Shown in pieces: positions 9,797 to 17,963 of a stretch of DNA of 64,000 nucleotides (its first letter is position 1; every line of letters starts with the position of its first letter). The notes under the pieces were generated by a model. That model did not search any database, was not told the DNA's origin, and saw nothing but the letters and a program-made list of their open reading frames with translations. The stretch covers positions 186,001 through 250,000 of the forward strand of contig JADJAD010000013.1 of NCBI GenBank assembly GCA_016704465.1, given 5' to 3'. Source of the stretch: Gemmatimonadota bacterium (lineage in GTDB: Bacteria > Gemmatimonadota > Gemmatimonadetes > Gemmatimonadales > Gemmatimonadaceae). Position numbers and translations under genes: made by a program.

Positions 9797-11884
9797 TCAG
9801 TGCATGATCGGCCCTAAGCGCAGGATGCGCCAAGCATCCATGCGAAGGACCGGCGGCTCCGTGCCCGGGAGGAAGTACTCGGTGTAGCGGCGCGCGGCAG
9901 GGGTCGACTCGTCGGCGACGACGCCGGTGTCCCGGTCAAGCTCGGCGATCACGAGCCCCTCGGGCGGTGTCCATGCCGGTCCCGCGCGTCCCACGCCGGC
10001 CCGCTGCACCATGCGCCCCCAGATCGGGGCGGCCAGTGAGCCCCCGGCGGCACCGGAGGTGATCGTCTTCGGGGTGTCGAAGCCGAGCCAGACCCCGGCG
10101 ACGAGGTCCGGAGTCATCCCGATGAACCAGACGTCGGCATTGTCATTGGTCGTGCCGGTCTTGCCCGCGACCGGTATGCTCGCCGGCACGTAACTCCGGA
10201 TCGCCTGCGCCGTGCCACGATCCACTGCATCGCGCAGCATGTCGCGCACGATGAAGGCGACCTTGGGGTCCAGCACCTGGTGCGCGATCGAGGGGGGCGA
10301 GTGCCAGACGACCTTGTCGAGCCGATCCGTGATCCGGACGATGAAGCGTGGCTCGACCCTGCCGCCCTCGTTGGCGAACGTGGCGAACGCTGCAACCAGG
10401 TCGAGGGGCTGGACCGTTGAGGCGCCGATGGCGCTCGATGGGTACGGCGCGATCGGTGACGCAATGCCGAGGGTCCGCGCCATGGAGACGACCGAATCCA
10501 TCGACAGTTGCAACGCGAGCTGCACTGCCACCGGGTTGCGCGAGCGCGTCAGCGCCTCGCGCATGGTGAGCGGGCCAAGAAACTCACCGTCCGCATTGGA
10601 TGGACGATAGGTCGACCGGCTGGACAGCCGGATGGCGAGCGCCGTGTCCGGAATGATGGCGTTTGGCGGAACGCTGTCGTTGACTGCGGCAGCGTACACC
10701 ACGGGCTTGAACGCGGACCCGGGCTGTCGCATCGCGTTGACCGCTCGATTGTACGGTGAGGCGGCGTAGTCGCGTCCCCCGACGAGCGCCCGGACGTCGC
10801 CGGTGAATGGATCGAGTGCGACGACCGCTCCCTGCAGGTAGTTTGTCGCGCGTGGCGCACGGGTCGCGAAGGTCGGATGGCGGTACCCATCGCGCGCCTC
10901 CAGCTCGGCGGCGCCTTCGCGCAGCGCCTCGTTGGCCGCACGCTGAATGACCGGATCCAGCGTCGTCTCGATGCGATACCCCCCCTCGGTCACGTTGACG
11001 CCAGCCCGTTCGGCCTGGACGCGCACGACGTCGACGAAGTAGGGAGACGGTTCGGCGAAGCCGGCATTCGGGGCGACCGCCAGCGGTTCACGCTGCGCGG
11101 CCTGTGCCTGGTCGCGGGTGATGAACCCCTGCGACGCCATGAGGGAGAGCACGAGGTTGCGGCGCGCGCGCGCGCGATCCTTGTGCCGGACCGGGTCGTA
11201 CAACGCGGGGCCCTTGGGGAGCGCGGCCAGCACGGCGGACTCGGCGAGCGTCAGCGTCGTCGCCGACTTGGCGAAGTAGTGTCGGGCGGCCGACTCGACG
11301 CCGTAGTACCTCGAGCCGAAGTGGATGAAGTTGAGGTAGGCCTCGAGGATCTGCTCCTTGCTGTAGCGCTTCTCCATCTCCCGTGCCGCCGACTGCTCGC
11401 GCAGCTTGCGCCCGATGCTGCGATCGGTCCGGTCGATGATGTCGGGATGCATGTTCCCGACGAGTTGCTGCGTGATCGTGCTGGCGCCGCGGGGATTCCC
11501 GCCAAGCGCGTCCTTCAGCGCACCCGCCACGCCGACGAGATCGACTCCGTCGTGCTGGTAGAATCGCTGGTCCTCGACCGCAACGAACGCCTGTGGCAGG
11601 TAGCGCGGAAGCTCGCGCAGGGGGACGACCGTGCGCCACTGACGGCCGATCTCGCCGATCAGCGACCCATCGCGCGCCAGCACCTGGGATGACTGCGGCA
11701 TGGCGACGATGCGCCATGGCTCGCCGGTGCCGGCGGTGTCCGGCGTCTGGGCAGCGCCGAGCGCGGGCGCCAGTACGGCGGACACGAGTATCGCGCCGAG
11801 CGCGTGCAGCCGCCGGGCGCTCGTCCGCGCGCGGAGGGCCGGGCCCTGCAATGACGTCACGGACCCTGGAGTGCCACGCTGCAT
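9797..11884 (-). CDS. bifunctional penicillin-binding protein 1A (transglycosylase/transpeptidase)
   Basis: The 695-residue peptidoglycan synthase is anchored by an N-terminal hydrophobic segment (RRLHALGAILVSAVLAPALG). ATG 11884 is chosen over an in-frame upstream start at 12241 because the extra 119 residues are Arg-rich without family character and would run across the neighbouring NAD synthetase start. The GT51 transglycosylase domain shows EDQRFYQHDGVDLVG (about residue 105) and GASTITQQLVGN (about 135). The transpeptidase domain has the nucleophile motif SAFK (about 390), a SRN motif, and KTGT (about 575). It polymerises glycan strands and cross-links peptides in the periplasm. The gene is divergent from the NAD synthetase gene, separated by about 310 bases. 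Confidence 0.93.
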   Translation of the reverse strand: MQRGTPGSVTSLQGPALRARTSARRLHALGAILVSAVLAPALGAAQTPDTAGTGEPWRIVAMPQSSQVLARDGSLIGEIGRQWRTVVPLRELPRYLPQAFVAVEDQRFYQHDGVDLVGVAGALKDALGGNPRGASTITQQLVGNMHPDIIDRTDRSIGRKLREQSAAREMEKRYSKEQILEAYLNFIHFGSRYYGVESAARHYFAKSATTLTLAESAVLAALPKGPALYDPVRHKDRARARRNLVLSLMASQGFITRDQAQAAQREPLAVAPNAGFAEPSPYFVDVVRVQAERAGVNVTEGGYRIETTLDPVIQRAANEALREGAAELEARDGYRHPTFATRAPRATNYLQGAVVALDPFTGDVRALVGGRDYAASPYNRAVNAMRQPGSAFKPVVYAAAVNDSVPPNAIIPDTALAIRLSSRSTYRPSNADGEFLGPLTMREALTRSRNPVAVQLALQLSMDSVVSMARTLGIASPIAPYPSSAIGASTVQPLDLVAAFATFANEGGRVEPRFIVRITDRLDKVVWHSPPSIAHQVLDPKVAFIVRDMLRDAVDRGTAQAIRSYVPASIPVAGKTGTTNDNADVWFIGMTPDLVAGVWLGFDTPKTITSGAAGGSLAAPIWGRMVQRAGVGRAGPAWTPPEGLVIAELDRDTGVVADESTPAARRYTEYFLPGTEPPVLRMDAWRILRLGPIMH

Positions 11885-12194
11885 TTCCACGAACTCGGAC
11901 TGCCTCTGAAGTTTGTCGGACCGTCTGCGCTCGAGCGCTCCACGCTCCTGAGACGACGCGCACTGTCGCGCCGCGTTGCGCCCGTACGGAACCGTGTGAC
12001 GCTCATACCCCTGAGCGACTGAGAGGTGCAGGCAGTTCCCGCGCGCGTGCGAAGCGCGCCTGCCCGGAACGTCCCGCGTCGTCGCGGTGCTCGGCGATCG
12101 ACGCCGGTCACGCATGGGAGGTGCCAAGGTAAGCGATCGCTCGTGCTCCACCGTAACGTTGCCGTCCGGCCAGCGGGACGTCAGCTTTCGCGTC
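11885..12194. other. divergent intergenic region between PBP1A and NAD synthetase
   Basis: A 310-base region lies between two divergent starts and should hold both promoters. I see no convincing -35/-10 pair, RNA gene or strong hairpin. In-frame extensions of both neighbours run through it but look non-coding. Confidence 0.5.
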
Positions 12195-14159
12195 ATGACG
12201 CGAATCGTAACCCTCGCCGTCGCCCAGCTGCATCCCCGCAAGGGCGACTACCCGTGGAACCTGGCCCGCGTGGGAGAGCTGATCGCCCAGCTAGCCGCCA
12301 CCGATCCACGGCCGCACGTGATCCACCTCCCCGAGACCGTGCTGTCCGGCTACTTCGTGGAGGGCGGCGTGCGCGACGTCGCCGTCACCGCCGGGACGCT
12401 GGCCTCCGACCTCGATCGATCGTTCCGGGCGGCGCACGCTGCAACGGCGCACGCTGCAACGGCGCACGCTGCACCGGCGCACGGCGCGCTGCGCGCCGTC
12501 GATGTCGTGACGGGGTTCTATGAGCGGTGGCGCGGGACACTCTACAACTCCGCAGCGTATATCCGCCTCGGCGACGGCGCGCCGCAGGTGCTGCACGTGC
12601 ATCGCAAGGCGTTCCTCCCCACCTACGGCCTGTTTGACGAAGAGCGGTTCGTGGAGCGGGGGCATGAGATCCGCGCGTTCGACACCCCGTGGGGCCGGGC
12701 GGCGCTCCTGATCTGCGAGGATGCATGGCATTCCTTGTCGGGGACCATCGCCGCGCTCGATGACGCCGAGGTGATCTTCGTCTCGGCGGCCGCGCCGGCC
12801 CGCGGGATTCATCCGCGCGACGACGGGCTACCCGGCCCGGCGTCCGTGGCGCGGTGGGAGCGATTGGTGCGCGACATCGCCGAGGAGCACGGGCTGTTCG
12901 TGTCGCTGGCCAACCTGGTCGGGAGCGAAGGCGGGAAGATCTTCGCCGGCTGCTCGTCCGTCACGGGGCCGCACGGCGACCTGCGGGTGCGCGGCCCGGA
13001 GTGGGAAGAGGCCGTGTTGGTGACCGCGCTCAACCTGGGCGACATCGGGCGAGCGCGCGCCGACACCCCGTTGCTGGCCGACCTCCGGACGGCCCTGCCT
13101 CACCTGCATCGTGCCCTTGCGGCGGCCGAACGTGGGGAGCGGGGAGGACGAGCAGGGCACGACGGCGCGGCGGAGGGGGAGCGGGTTGGGTCGAGAGGCG
13201 AGCGGGATGGGCGCGAGGCGGCGAGCGGGGCCCCCCCCCCAATGACAACGATAGCCAGTCCTGCCGCCGCTCCTCTTCACCAATTCCCCGCAGTCCAGGT
13301 CATTTCAGCGCACGCCAGGTCGCAGACGCCGGACTCCGTCGGCGGGCCTCCGCCGCTGACGATCAACGCGCCGCTCGTCGAAGCGTGGCTCGTGCGGTTC
13401 ATCCGTGACGAGATGGCGCGGCGCGGATTCGAGCGCGCCGTCGTCGGCATCTCGGGTGGCGTCGATTCCGCGGTGACCGCATTCCTCGCTGCCCGGGCGC
13501 TCGGCCCCGACAAGGTGCTCGGGCTGCGCCTGCCGTATCGCACTTCGAGTCCGGAGTCGCTCGAGCACGCCCAACTCGTCATCGATGCGCTGGGCATCCC
13601 GGCGCGCACGCTCGACATCTCAGCGGCCGTGGACGGCTATCTCGCGCTGGAACCGGAGGCCGATCCGACGCGGCGGGGGAACGTCATGGCGCGAGTGCGG
13701 ATGATCGCGATCTTCGACCAGTCGGCCCGCCTGCGCGGCATTCCGTTAGGCACCGGGAACAAGACCGAGCGCCTGTTCGGTTACTTCACCTGGCACGCCG
13801 ATGACTCCCCGCCGATCAACCCGGTCGGCGACCTGTTCAAGACGCAGGTCTGGGCACTCGCTCGCCATCTCGGGGTCCCCGAGACCATCGTCACCAAGCC
13901 GGCGTCGGCAGACCTGATCCACGGGCAGACCGACGAGGGCGACTTCGGCATCAGCTACGACCGGGCCGACGCGATCCTGCAGTGGCTGGTCTCGGGCTTC
14001 TCTGCGGCCGATCTCGTGGCGCGTGGGTTCGACGCCGAGCAGGTCGAGTTGGTCCGCCGACGTCTCGATGGCACGCACTGGAAGCGCAAGCTTCCGACCG
14101 TGGCGATGCTCTCGCAGACCGCGATCGGCGAGTCGTACCTGCGACCCGTTGACTACTGA
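12195..14159 (+). CDS. nadE: glutamine-dependent NAD+ synthetase
   Basis: Last step of NAD synthesis: it amidates deamido-NAD with ammonia from glutamine, using ATP. The 654-residue protein starts at ATG 12195 (MTRIVTLAVAQLHPRKGDYP). The N-terminal nitrilase-fold glutaminase has the triad Glu47 (HLPETVLSGYF), Lys138 (HRKAFLPTYGLF) and Cys174 (LLICEDAWHSL). The C-terminal synthetase domain has the ATP loop SGGVDSA at residue 420, then GTGNKTERLFGYFTWHAD and KPASADLIHGQTDEGDFG. Two odd stretches interrupt it: a tandem AHAAT repeat in the glutaminase domain (from 12432), and an Arg/Gly-rich linker between domains whose DNA carries a run of ten C. Neither breaks the frame here. Confidence 0.95.
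   Translation: MTRIVTLAVAQLHPRKGDYPWNLARVGELIAQLAATDPRPHVIHLPETVLSGYFVEGGVRDVAVTAGTLASDLDRSFRAAHAATAHAATAHAAPAHGALRAVDVVTGFYERWRGTLYNSAAYIRLGDGAPQVLHVHRKAFLPTYGLFDEERFVERGHEIRAFDTPWGRAALLICEDAWHSLSGTIAALDDAEVIFVSAAAPARGIHPRDDGLPGPASVARWERLVRDIAEEHGLFVSLANLVGSEGGKIFAGCSSVTGPHGDLRVRGPEWEEAVLVTALNLGDIGRARADTPLLADLRTALPHLHRALAAAERGERGGRAGHDGAAEGERVGSRGERDGREAASGAPPPMTTIASPAAAPLHQFPAVQVISAHARSQTPDSVGGPPPLTINAPLVEAWLVRFIRDEMARRGFERAVVGISGGVDSAVTAFLAARALGPDKVLGLRLPYRTSSPESLEHAQLVIDALGIPARTLDISAAVDGYLALEPEADPTRRGNVMARVRMIAIFDQSARLRGIPLGTGNKTERLFGYFTWHADDSPPINPVGDLFKTQVWALARHLGVPETIVTKPASADLIHGQTDEGDFGISYDRADAILQWLVSGFSAADLVARGFDAEQVELVRRRLDGTHWKRKLPTVAMLSQTAIGESYLRPVDY
12432..12489. repeat. 15-bp tandem repeat, 3.5+ copies, inside nadE
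   Basis: The unit GGCGCACGCTGCAAC is exact at 12432-12446 and 12447-12461. A one-base variant follows at 12462-12476, then a partial copy. It encodes Ala-His-Ala-Ala-Thr repeats in the glutaminase domain, and the period keeps the frame. Confidence 0.9.
13231..13240 (+). repeat. poly-C tract of ten in the nadE interdomain linker
   Basis: Four G are followed by ten C (13227-13240), encoding Gly-Ala-Pro-Pro-Pro. This is the longest single-base run noticed in the window. A one-base change here would separate the glutaminase domain from the synthetase domain. Confidence 0.85.
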
Positions 14160-14172
14160 CCCCCCGTCCCCG

Positions 14173-14520
14173 ATGCCATTTGTGCTGAAGCTGCGCGATG
14201 TCCTCGTCGGCCGGTCGGACCTCGCCGAACGCGATACGGAGCGTCGCGCGGCGCGCGGGTCCTTCCGCCCCGGACTCGGCTGGGAGCTGGTCGAGCCGAT
14301 TTTTACGCTCGCCGACGGGACGGAGGCGCCCGGTACGTCCGGCGGCGACGCCCAGCGCGCGCGGTACCGGCGCGCCCGAGACACACTGGCGCTCTCGCTG
14401 CACCGGCCGGACGGCGACCTGCTCGAGACGGCGCGCATCGACATCCTGCGCGACAGCGCCTCGCCGACCGGGCTCGTGCTCGACGTCGCGATCGTCGATG
14501 ACAGCTTCTGGCGCCCCTGA
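14173..14520 (+). CDS. conserved hypothetical protein, 115 residues
   Basis: I do not recognise the family. ATG 14173 lies 13 bases after the nadE stop on the same strand, suggesting co-transcription. The product (MPFVLKLRDVLVGRSDLAER) is charged, with no signal peptide or membrane segment, and should be cytoplasmic. The C-terminal half reads like a short beta-sheet domain (GLVLDVAIVDDSFWRP). Codon use matches the neighbours. The long run without a stop and the third-position G/C bias support coding. Confidence 0.55.
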   Translation: MPFVLKLRDVLVGRSDLAERDTERRAARGSFRPGLGWELVEPIFTLADGTEAPGTSGGDAQRARYRRARDTLALSLHRPDGDLLETARIDILRDSASPTGLVLDVAIVDDSFWRP

Positions 14521-14604
14521 CCCTCGCGCCGGCACGGCGTCCGTGCACAGACGCTGAACACGGCGTCGCGCCGCGACCGCGGTCTCACACGAGCTCCAGC
14601 CTGC

Positions 14605-16203
14605 CTAACGTCCGGCGCTGATTCCCCGCCCGGGCTTGAGCGTGATGGTGACGATGCCCTGTGTGAGGTCGACTCCTGACGCATCGGGCTTGGTGACCTC
14701 CACCGAGGCGATGTCTTCCGTCGCAACCGGGAGACCATCGAAGGGCGATCCCGCGCCGCTCGCCGGAGCCAACGTCAGGACCTTCCGGTAGAGTTCACGC
14801 CCCTCATGTGACAGGACGATGACCCGCGCGCGCCCTCCGGCCGCGGGTGAAGCGCGCGAGGCCGAGGGTTCCGTCATGCCGTATGGCGCGATGGAGGGCG
14901 CCGCGGACGGCGCTGCGGATGGTGTGGCGGCGGACGAGGGTTGCGTCGCCGAGCGCGCCCCCGGCTTGAGCACGATGCGAATCAGCCCCGCCTTTGCCTC
15001 GGGCGGCAGGAGCGACGCGGATTTGATCACGTCGACCGATGCAATCTCCGACGCCGCGACCGGAATTGAGTCGAACGCTGGCGTGCCATTCGCCGTACGC
15101 GCACCGAGTCGCCCGGTCATGACGACATTTCCGTCGGCGTCGTGGATCATCACTAGTGGATCGTTCAATGTGCCGCCCGCCCCAAAGCTCGGCCCGCGCA
15201 CGCGCAGCGCCGTCGAGACCGCGTCACGCATCGAATCCGCCTGGGCCGCGGTTGCGGCAGCGGCCGGCTTGGCGGCACCGTCGACAATCGTGTACGAGGC
15301 GACCGGGGCCAGCGGCTCCGGACGGCGCGCTTCGCAGCCGGTGACGATGCTGGCGGCGATCGCGAGCCCCAGCGCGCACTGCGAGGCGGCGCCGAGCGAG
15401 GGACGAGGGTTGGTCATGGCGCGGATTCTCCGTTCAAGCGGGGATTGAGAGGCGGCAAAGGCGAGGTAGGCAGGCAGGCGCGGAGACCGCCGCGACGCCG
15501 CCACCGTCAGGAGCAGGTTGCCGTAGTCATGCACATCGCCGCCGGCGCTGAGCACGCGCGCGTCGCAGTCGAGCTCGAGGGCCGCGCGCAGGCGCCGGGC
15601 GATGAACCACAGGGCCGGATTCCACGGCATCGCACCGAGTGCCGCGAGGCTCAGCATGAGAAGGTGAGGATCGCCGGCGCGCAGGTGTTCCCGTTCATGG
15701 CGCACAAGCAGGGCCCGGCGGCCGGACTCGAGTGCGGCGAGTCGTGACGGCAGCAGGATGCGAGGCGTTCCGAAGAATCGCACGCCGGGACCGACGTCGC
15801 GGGTGAGCGCGACCACCTCGCCGTCCAGCGTGGTGGTGGCGGCCCCCCGTGCGGCGCGATGCAGCCGCCACGTGCCCTCTGCGATGACCGCCGCGACCAC
15901 GAGCGACCCGATCCCCCACACCGCGAGGATCAGCTGGTCCCACGTCCAGCCAGTCACCGGCGTCGCAGCGAGGGTCGAGGAGGACAGCGTTGACAGGTAC
16001 GCCTGTCCGTCCGCACTCAAGGTGGGAAGGGCGACCGGACGGACCGCCATGAGCAACGGGACCACGATCGCCACCACAAGGGCAGCGACCCACGGCGCTC
16101 GACGGGCGATCCGGCGAGCGGCGCACAAGGGCTCCATGGCCGCGGCGGCCAGGACGGCGCACCCGCCGATGAGCAGCGCATACAGCACCCAGGCCACGAT
16201 CAT
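14605..16203 (-). CDS. BlaR1-like M56 membrane metallopeptidase with two TonB-plug-like C-terminal repeats
   Basis: The 532-residue membrane protein has helices at about 1-22, 35-53, 82-104 and 265-285. The zinc motif HEREH (in VRHEREHLRAGDPH, about residue 169) and a second acidic site (ALELDCDARVLSAGG) mark the M56 protease domain. BlaR1/MecR1 proteins sense a periplasmic signal and relieve repression by BlaI/MecI. The penicillin-binding sensor domain is absent. The extracytoplasmic tail instead has two related segments, PVAASEIASVDVIKSAS (about 386) and PVATEDIASVEVTKPDA (about 497), each followed by a beta strand ending in LKPG, as in the plug of TonB-dependent receptors. ATG 16203 overlaps the blaI-like stop (ATGA), so the two genes are coupled. 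The stop sits in a CGTTAGGC octamer. Confidence 0.85.
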   Translation of the reverse strand: MIVAWVLYALLIGGCAVLAAAAMEPLCAARRIARRAPWVAALVVAIVVPLLMAVRPVALPTLSADGQAYLSTLSSSTLAATPVTGWTWDQLILAVWGIGSLVVAAVIAEGTWRLHRAARGAATTTLDGEVVALTRDVGPGVRFFGTPRILLPSRLAALESGRRALLVRHEREHLRAGDPHLLMLSLAALGAMPWNPALWFIARRLRAALELDCDARVLSAGGDVHDYGNLLLTVAASRRSPRLPAYLAFAASQSPLERRIRAMTNPRPSLGAASQCALGLAIAASIVTGCEARRPEPLAPVASYTIVDGAAKPAAAATAAQADSMRDAVSTALRVRGPSFGAGGTLNDPLVMIHDADGNVVMTGRLGARTANGTPAFDSIPVAASEIASVDVIKSASLLPPEAKAGLIRIVLKPGARSATQPSSAATPSAAPSAAPSIAPYGMTEPSASRASPAAGGRARVIVLSHEGRELYRKVLTLAPASGAGSPFDGLPVATEDIASVEVTKPDASGVDLTQGIVTITLKPGRGISAGR

Positions 16204-16583
16204 GGCGCGGTCCCTCCCGCGCTGCGCCGCTGGTTCAGGACCTGACGAAGACGCTCGAGCTCCGCGTCGTCGATTCCCCGCCCGTCCACGAGTTGCGTGA
16301 GCAGCAGCTCCCGCGATCCACCGAAGATCTTGTCGACGATGCGTCCGAGCGCCGAACGACCAGCCGCGTCGCGCGCCACGAGGGCCGCGTAGCGATGGGC
16401 CTTCCCATCGCTCTCGTGCGTGACGTGTCCCTTCGCTTCCAGCGTGCGCAGCACCGTGAGCACGGTCGTGTAGGCGAGCGAGTCGTCGAGCCGCGCTCGC
16501 ACCTCCGCCACCGTACTTGCTCCCTGCTCCCACAACACCGCCATGACGTCCAACTCACGGCCGGTGAACACGATCTCGTCCAC
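16200..16583 (-). CDS. BlaI/MecI/CopY-family transcriptional repressor
   Basis: The 127-residue winged-helix repressor (VFTGRELDVMAVLWEQGAST, then SLAYTTVLTVLRTLEAKGHV as the recognition region) has a C-terminal dimerisation and cleavage region (IVDKIFGGSRELLLTQLVDG). In this family the M56 membrane protease next door leads to cleavage or release of the repressor when a signal arrives. GTG 16583 is preceded by AGGAG at a six-base spacing, which fixes the start. Two operator-like repeats lie directly upstream, one touching the ribosome-binding site and one over a TTGACA. The order repressor then sensor, with ATGA overlap, is the usual autoregulated arrangement. Confidence 0.92.
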   Translation of the reverse strand: MDEIVFTGRELDVMAVLWEQGASTVAEVRARLDDSLAYTTVLTVLRTLEAKGHVTHESDGKAHRYAALVARDAAGRSALGRIVDKIFGGSRELLLTQLVDGRGIDDAELERLRQVLNQRRSAGGTAP

Positions 16584-16592
16584 GCACAGCTC

Positions 16593-16610
16593 CTACTAGA
16601 TGTTTCGTAG
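16593..16610 (-). promoter_or_regulatory. operator-like repeat 1 upstream of the blaI-like gene
   Basis: Read on the minus strand, the 18-mer CTACGAAACATCTAGTAG carries outer CTAC/GTAG arms. It matches the second copy (16637-16654) at 13 of 18 positions. It abuts the Shine-Dalgarno sequence of the repressor gene. BlaI-family operators are AT-rich dyads with TAC/GTA arms, so a repressor site is likely. Confidence 0.55.
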
Positions 16611-16633
16611 AAGGTGCATCTCACCGGCGCCTG

Positions 16634-16654
16634 TGTCAACTAGTTCTTTAGTAT
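16634..16654 (-). promoter_or_regulatory. operator-like repeat 2 overlapping a TTGACA -35 element
   Basis: On the minus strand the 18-mer ATACTAAAGAACTAGTTG (16637-16654) repeats operator 1 in the same orientation, with a centre-to-centre distance of 44 bases, about four helical turns. Its end runs into a perfect TTGACA (16634-16639). No good -10 hexamer is seen at 16-18 bases spacing, so the promoter assignment is tentative. Confidence 0.5.
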
Positions 16655-16743
16655 CAAGAGCCCGCCTGCCACCATCTCGTGGGATTGAGGTACCATAAGG
16701 CCGCACCGAGGAGCGTCGGTCGCGGCACCTTCACCTTTTGCAG

Positions 16744-17175
16744 ATGAGACGTCCTTTCATGACTTCCCTGTCGCGCTACGCGCTGCTGTCCGCACTCTTG
16801 CTGTCGGTGCCCGCGATGGCCTCGGCGCAATCGTCCCCCGCGAAGAAGATTGCCCCCGGCGTGTACCAGGTCGTGCCCGACGCGAACTTTGCCGGCGGCA
16901 TGGACCTGTCGGCGTTCTCGATGCGCTTCGAGGGCGACTCGGTGATGGTCATCGAGCAGTCCGGCGCGATGATGACGCGCTCGCGGACGTCGTACGACGG
17001 CGAGCACCTGGTATGGACGGACCTCGAGGGCGAGTTGATGTGCCCAGGCACGGCCAGGTACAAGCTGGTCTTCTCCCAGGAGGGGCGCTCGATTCGCCTG
17101 ACGCCGGTGGAGGACGGGTGTGCAGAGCGATCGGCGATCATCGCCCAGATCTCGCTCCAGCGAAAAGGCGGCTGA
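16744..17175 (+). CDS. small secreted protein of unknown function
   Basis: The product has 143 residues from ATG 16744; ATG 16759 is a close alternative. A signal peptide (SLSRYALLSALLLSVPAMASA) ends near residue 30. The mature part is a compact beta-rich domain containing two late cysteines (about residues 102 and 128) that could form a disulphide, consistent with a periplasmic lipocalin-like or DUF-type fold. I do not recognise the family. It is divergent from the blaI-like gene and so may share its operator region. A strong hairpin follows its stop. Confidence 0.65.
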   Translation: MRRPFMTSLSRYALLSALLLSVPAMASAQSSPAKKIAPGVYQVVPDANFAGGMDLSAFSMRFEGDSVMVIEQSGAMMTRSRTSYDGEHLVWTDLEGELMCPGTARYKLVFSQEGRSIRLTPVEDGCAERSAIIAQISLQRKGG

Positions 17176-17190
17176 TGTGAGGATGTCGCC

Positions 17191-17221
17191 GCGCCCCGCA
17201 TCACTCGCTGATGCGGGGCGC
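17191..17221 (+). terminator. hairpin after the secreted-protein gene
   Basis: A perfect 13-base-pair stem (GCGCCCCGCATCA with its complement) surrounds a five-base loop. It lies 16 bases after the stop. There is no T-run, as is common for G+C-rich terminators. Confidence 0.6.
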
Positions 17222-17300
17222 GGTCGTGGCGGCGGTCACGCCATCGAGGTGTGGCGGAATGCCTCGCGCCCGGGTGCGGGCGCGACACGGACCGGCGTCG

Positions 17301-17708
17301 TTAGGCGGCGTAGGCGAGGCTGACCGCACGCCGGGCCCCGCGCTTGAGCGCCCGGTGCACCGCCCGGGCGTAGCGCACGAAGTTCGCGCCGGCCCACGGG
17401 CACCGGGCGAAGAACTCGTGGGGGAGCATGTCGCCCTTGAGTCGATTGCAGCGTCCGCACGCCGTCACGAGGTTGCCGACCGCGTGTGCCCCTCCCCGCG
17501 CGAGCGGGTAGACATGATCGAGCGTCGCCTCCTCCAGCGCGAGATGCTCGGCACAATACACGCATCGTCGGCCGCAATCGCGGAGTGCGGCGTTCTTCAG
17601 GGCTCGTTTCGCGTCGCGAGCGTACGACGCGTGTTGACGTGTGTCCGCGGCACGGCGGCCACGGGGCGTGCGCGAGCGAACCACCCGGAGAATCCCACGT
17701 CGAGACAT
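17301..17708 (-). CDS. HNH endonuclease family protein
   Basis: The 135-residue protein has a full HNH zinc-finger nuclease core: CVYC (Cys49, Cys52), then DHVYPLARGG (Asp64-His65), Asn79 in NLVTAC, and CGRCNRLKG (Cys84, Cys87, Asn88). ATG 17708 is chosen because a longer in-frame extension upstream has no family character and crosses a strong hairpin. The N-terminus is Arg-rich and may contact DNA. Free-standing HNH proteins of this length are common on bacterial chromosomes, and a role in restriction, repair or as a former mobile element cannot be separated. There are no phage or intron genes around it. Its stop TAA forms part of a CGTTAGGC octamer. Confidence 0.85.
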   Translation of the reverse strand: MSRRGILRVVRSRTPRGRRAADTRQHASYARDAKRALKNAALRDCGRRCVYCAEHLALEEATLDHVYPLARGGAHAVGNLVTACGRCNRLKGDMLPHEFFARCPWAGANFVRYARAVHRALKRGARRAVSLAYAA

Positions 17709-17726
17709 CGCACCTCGCCGGAAAGG

Positions 17727-17765
17727 ACGACACCCCGCCCGGGACTGGCCGGGGCGGGGTGTCGT
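17727..17765. terminator. strong hairpin between the HIT and HNH genes
   Basis: A 14-base-pair perfect stem (ACGACACCCCGCCC, 17727-17740, pairs with 17752-17765) has an 11-base loop. It lies in the gap between two minus-strand genes, just before the HNH start, so termination upstream of HNH is the likely role. Confidence 0.5.
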
Positions 17766-17927
17766 GAGTGGAGGGGAGGCGATGCAGCAAGCCGCGATCG
17801 GTATCGCGGCATGGACGGTTCGCGGAGCGCCTGAGGGCGAACAGATCGCATGAACCTCCCGAGATGGGGGGTGATCCCCCCGCACGTCGGTACTATTGCT
17901 GCATAACGACAATCGGCGCAAGTCCTG

Positions 17928-17949
17928 GGCGACGCGGGCGCGCGTCGCC
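17928..17949. terminator. short hairpin downstream of the HIT gene
   Basis: A nine-base-pair stem, GGCGACGCG with its complement, surrounds a four-base loop. It begins 15 bases after the HIT-family stop, reading on the minus strand. Confidence 0.4.
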
Positions 17950-17963
17950 GGGGTTGGCTGGCG

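Noticed and set aside
12087..12194. Upstream in-frame extension of NAD synthetase (ATG 12087)
   Set aside because: The extra 36 residues are Arg/Ser-rich and unlike the family, which starts at the nitrilase strand after ATG 12195.
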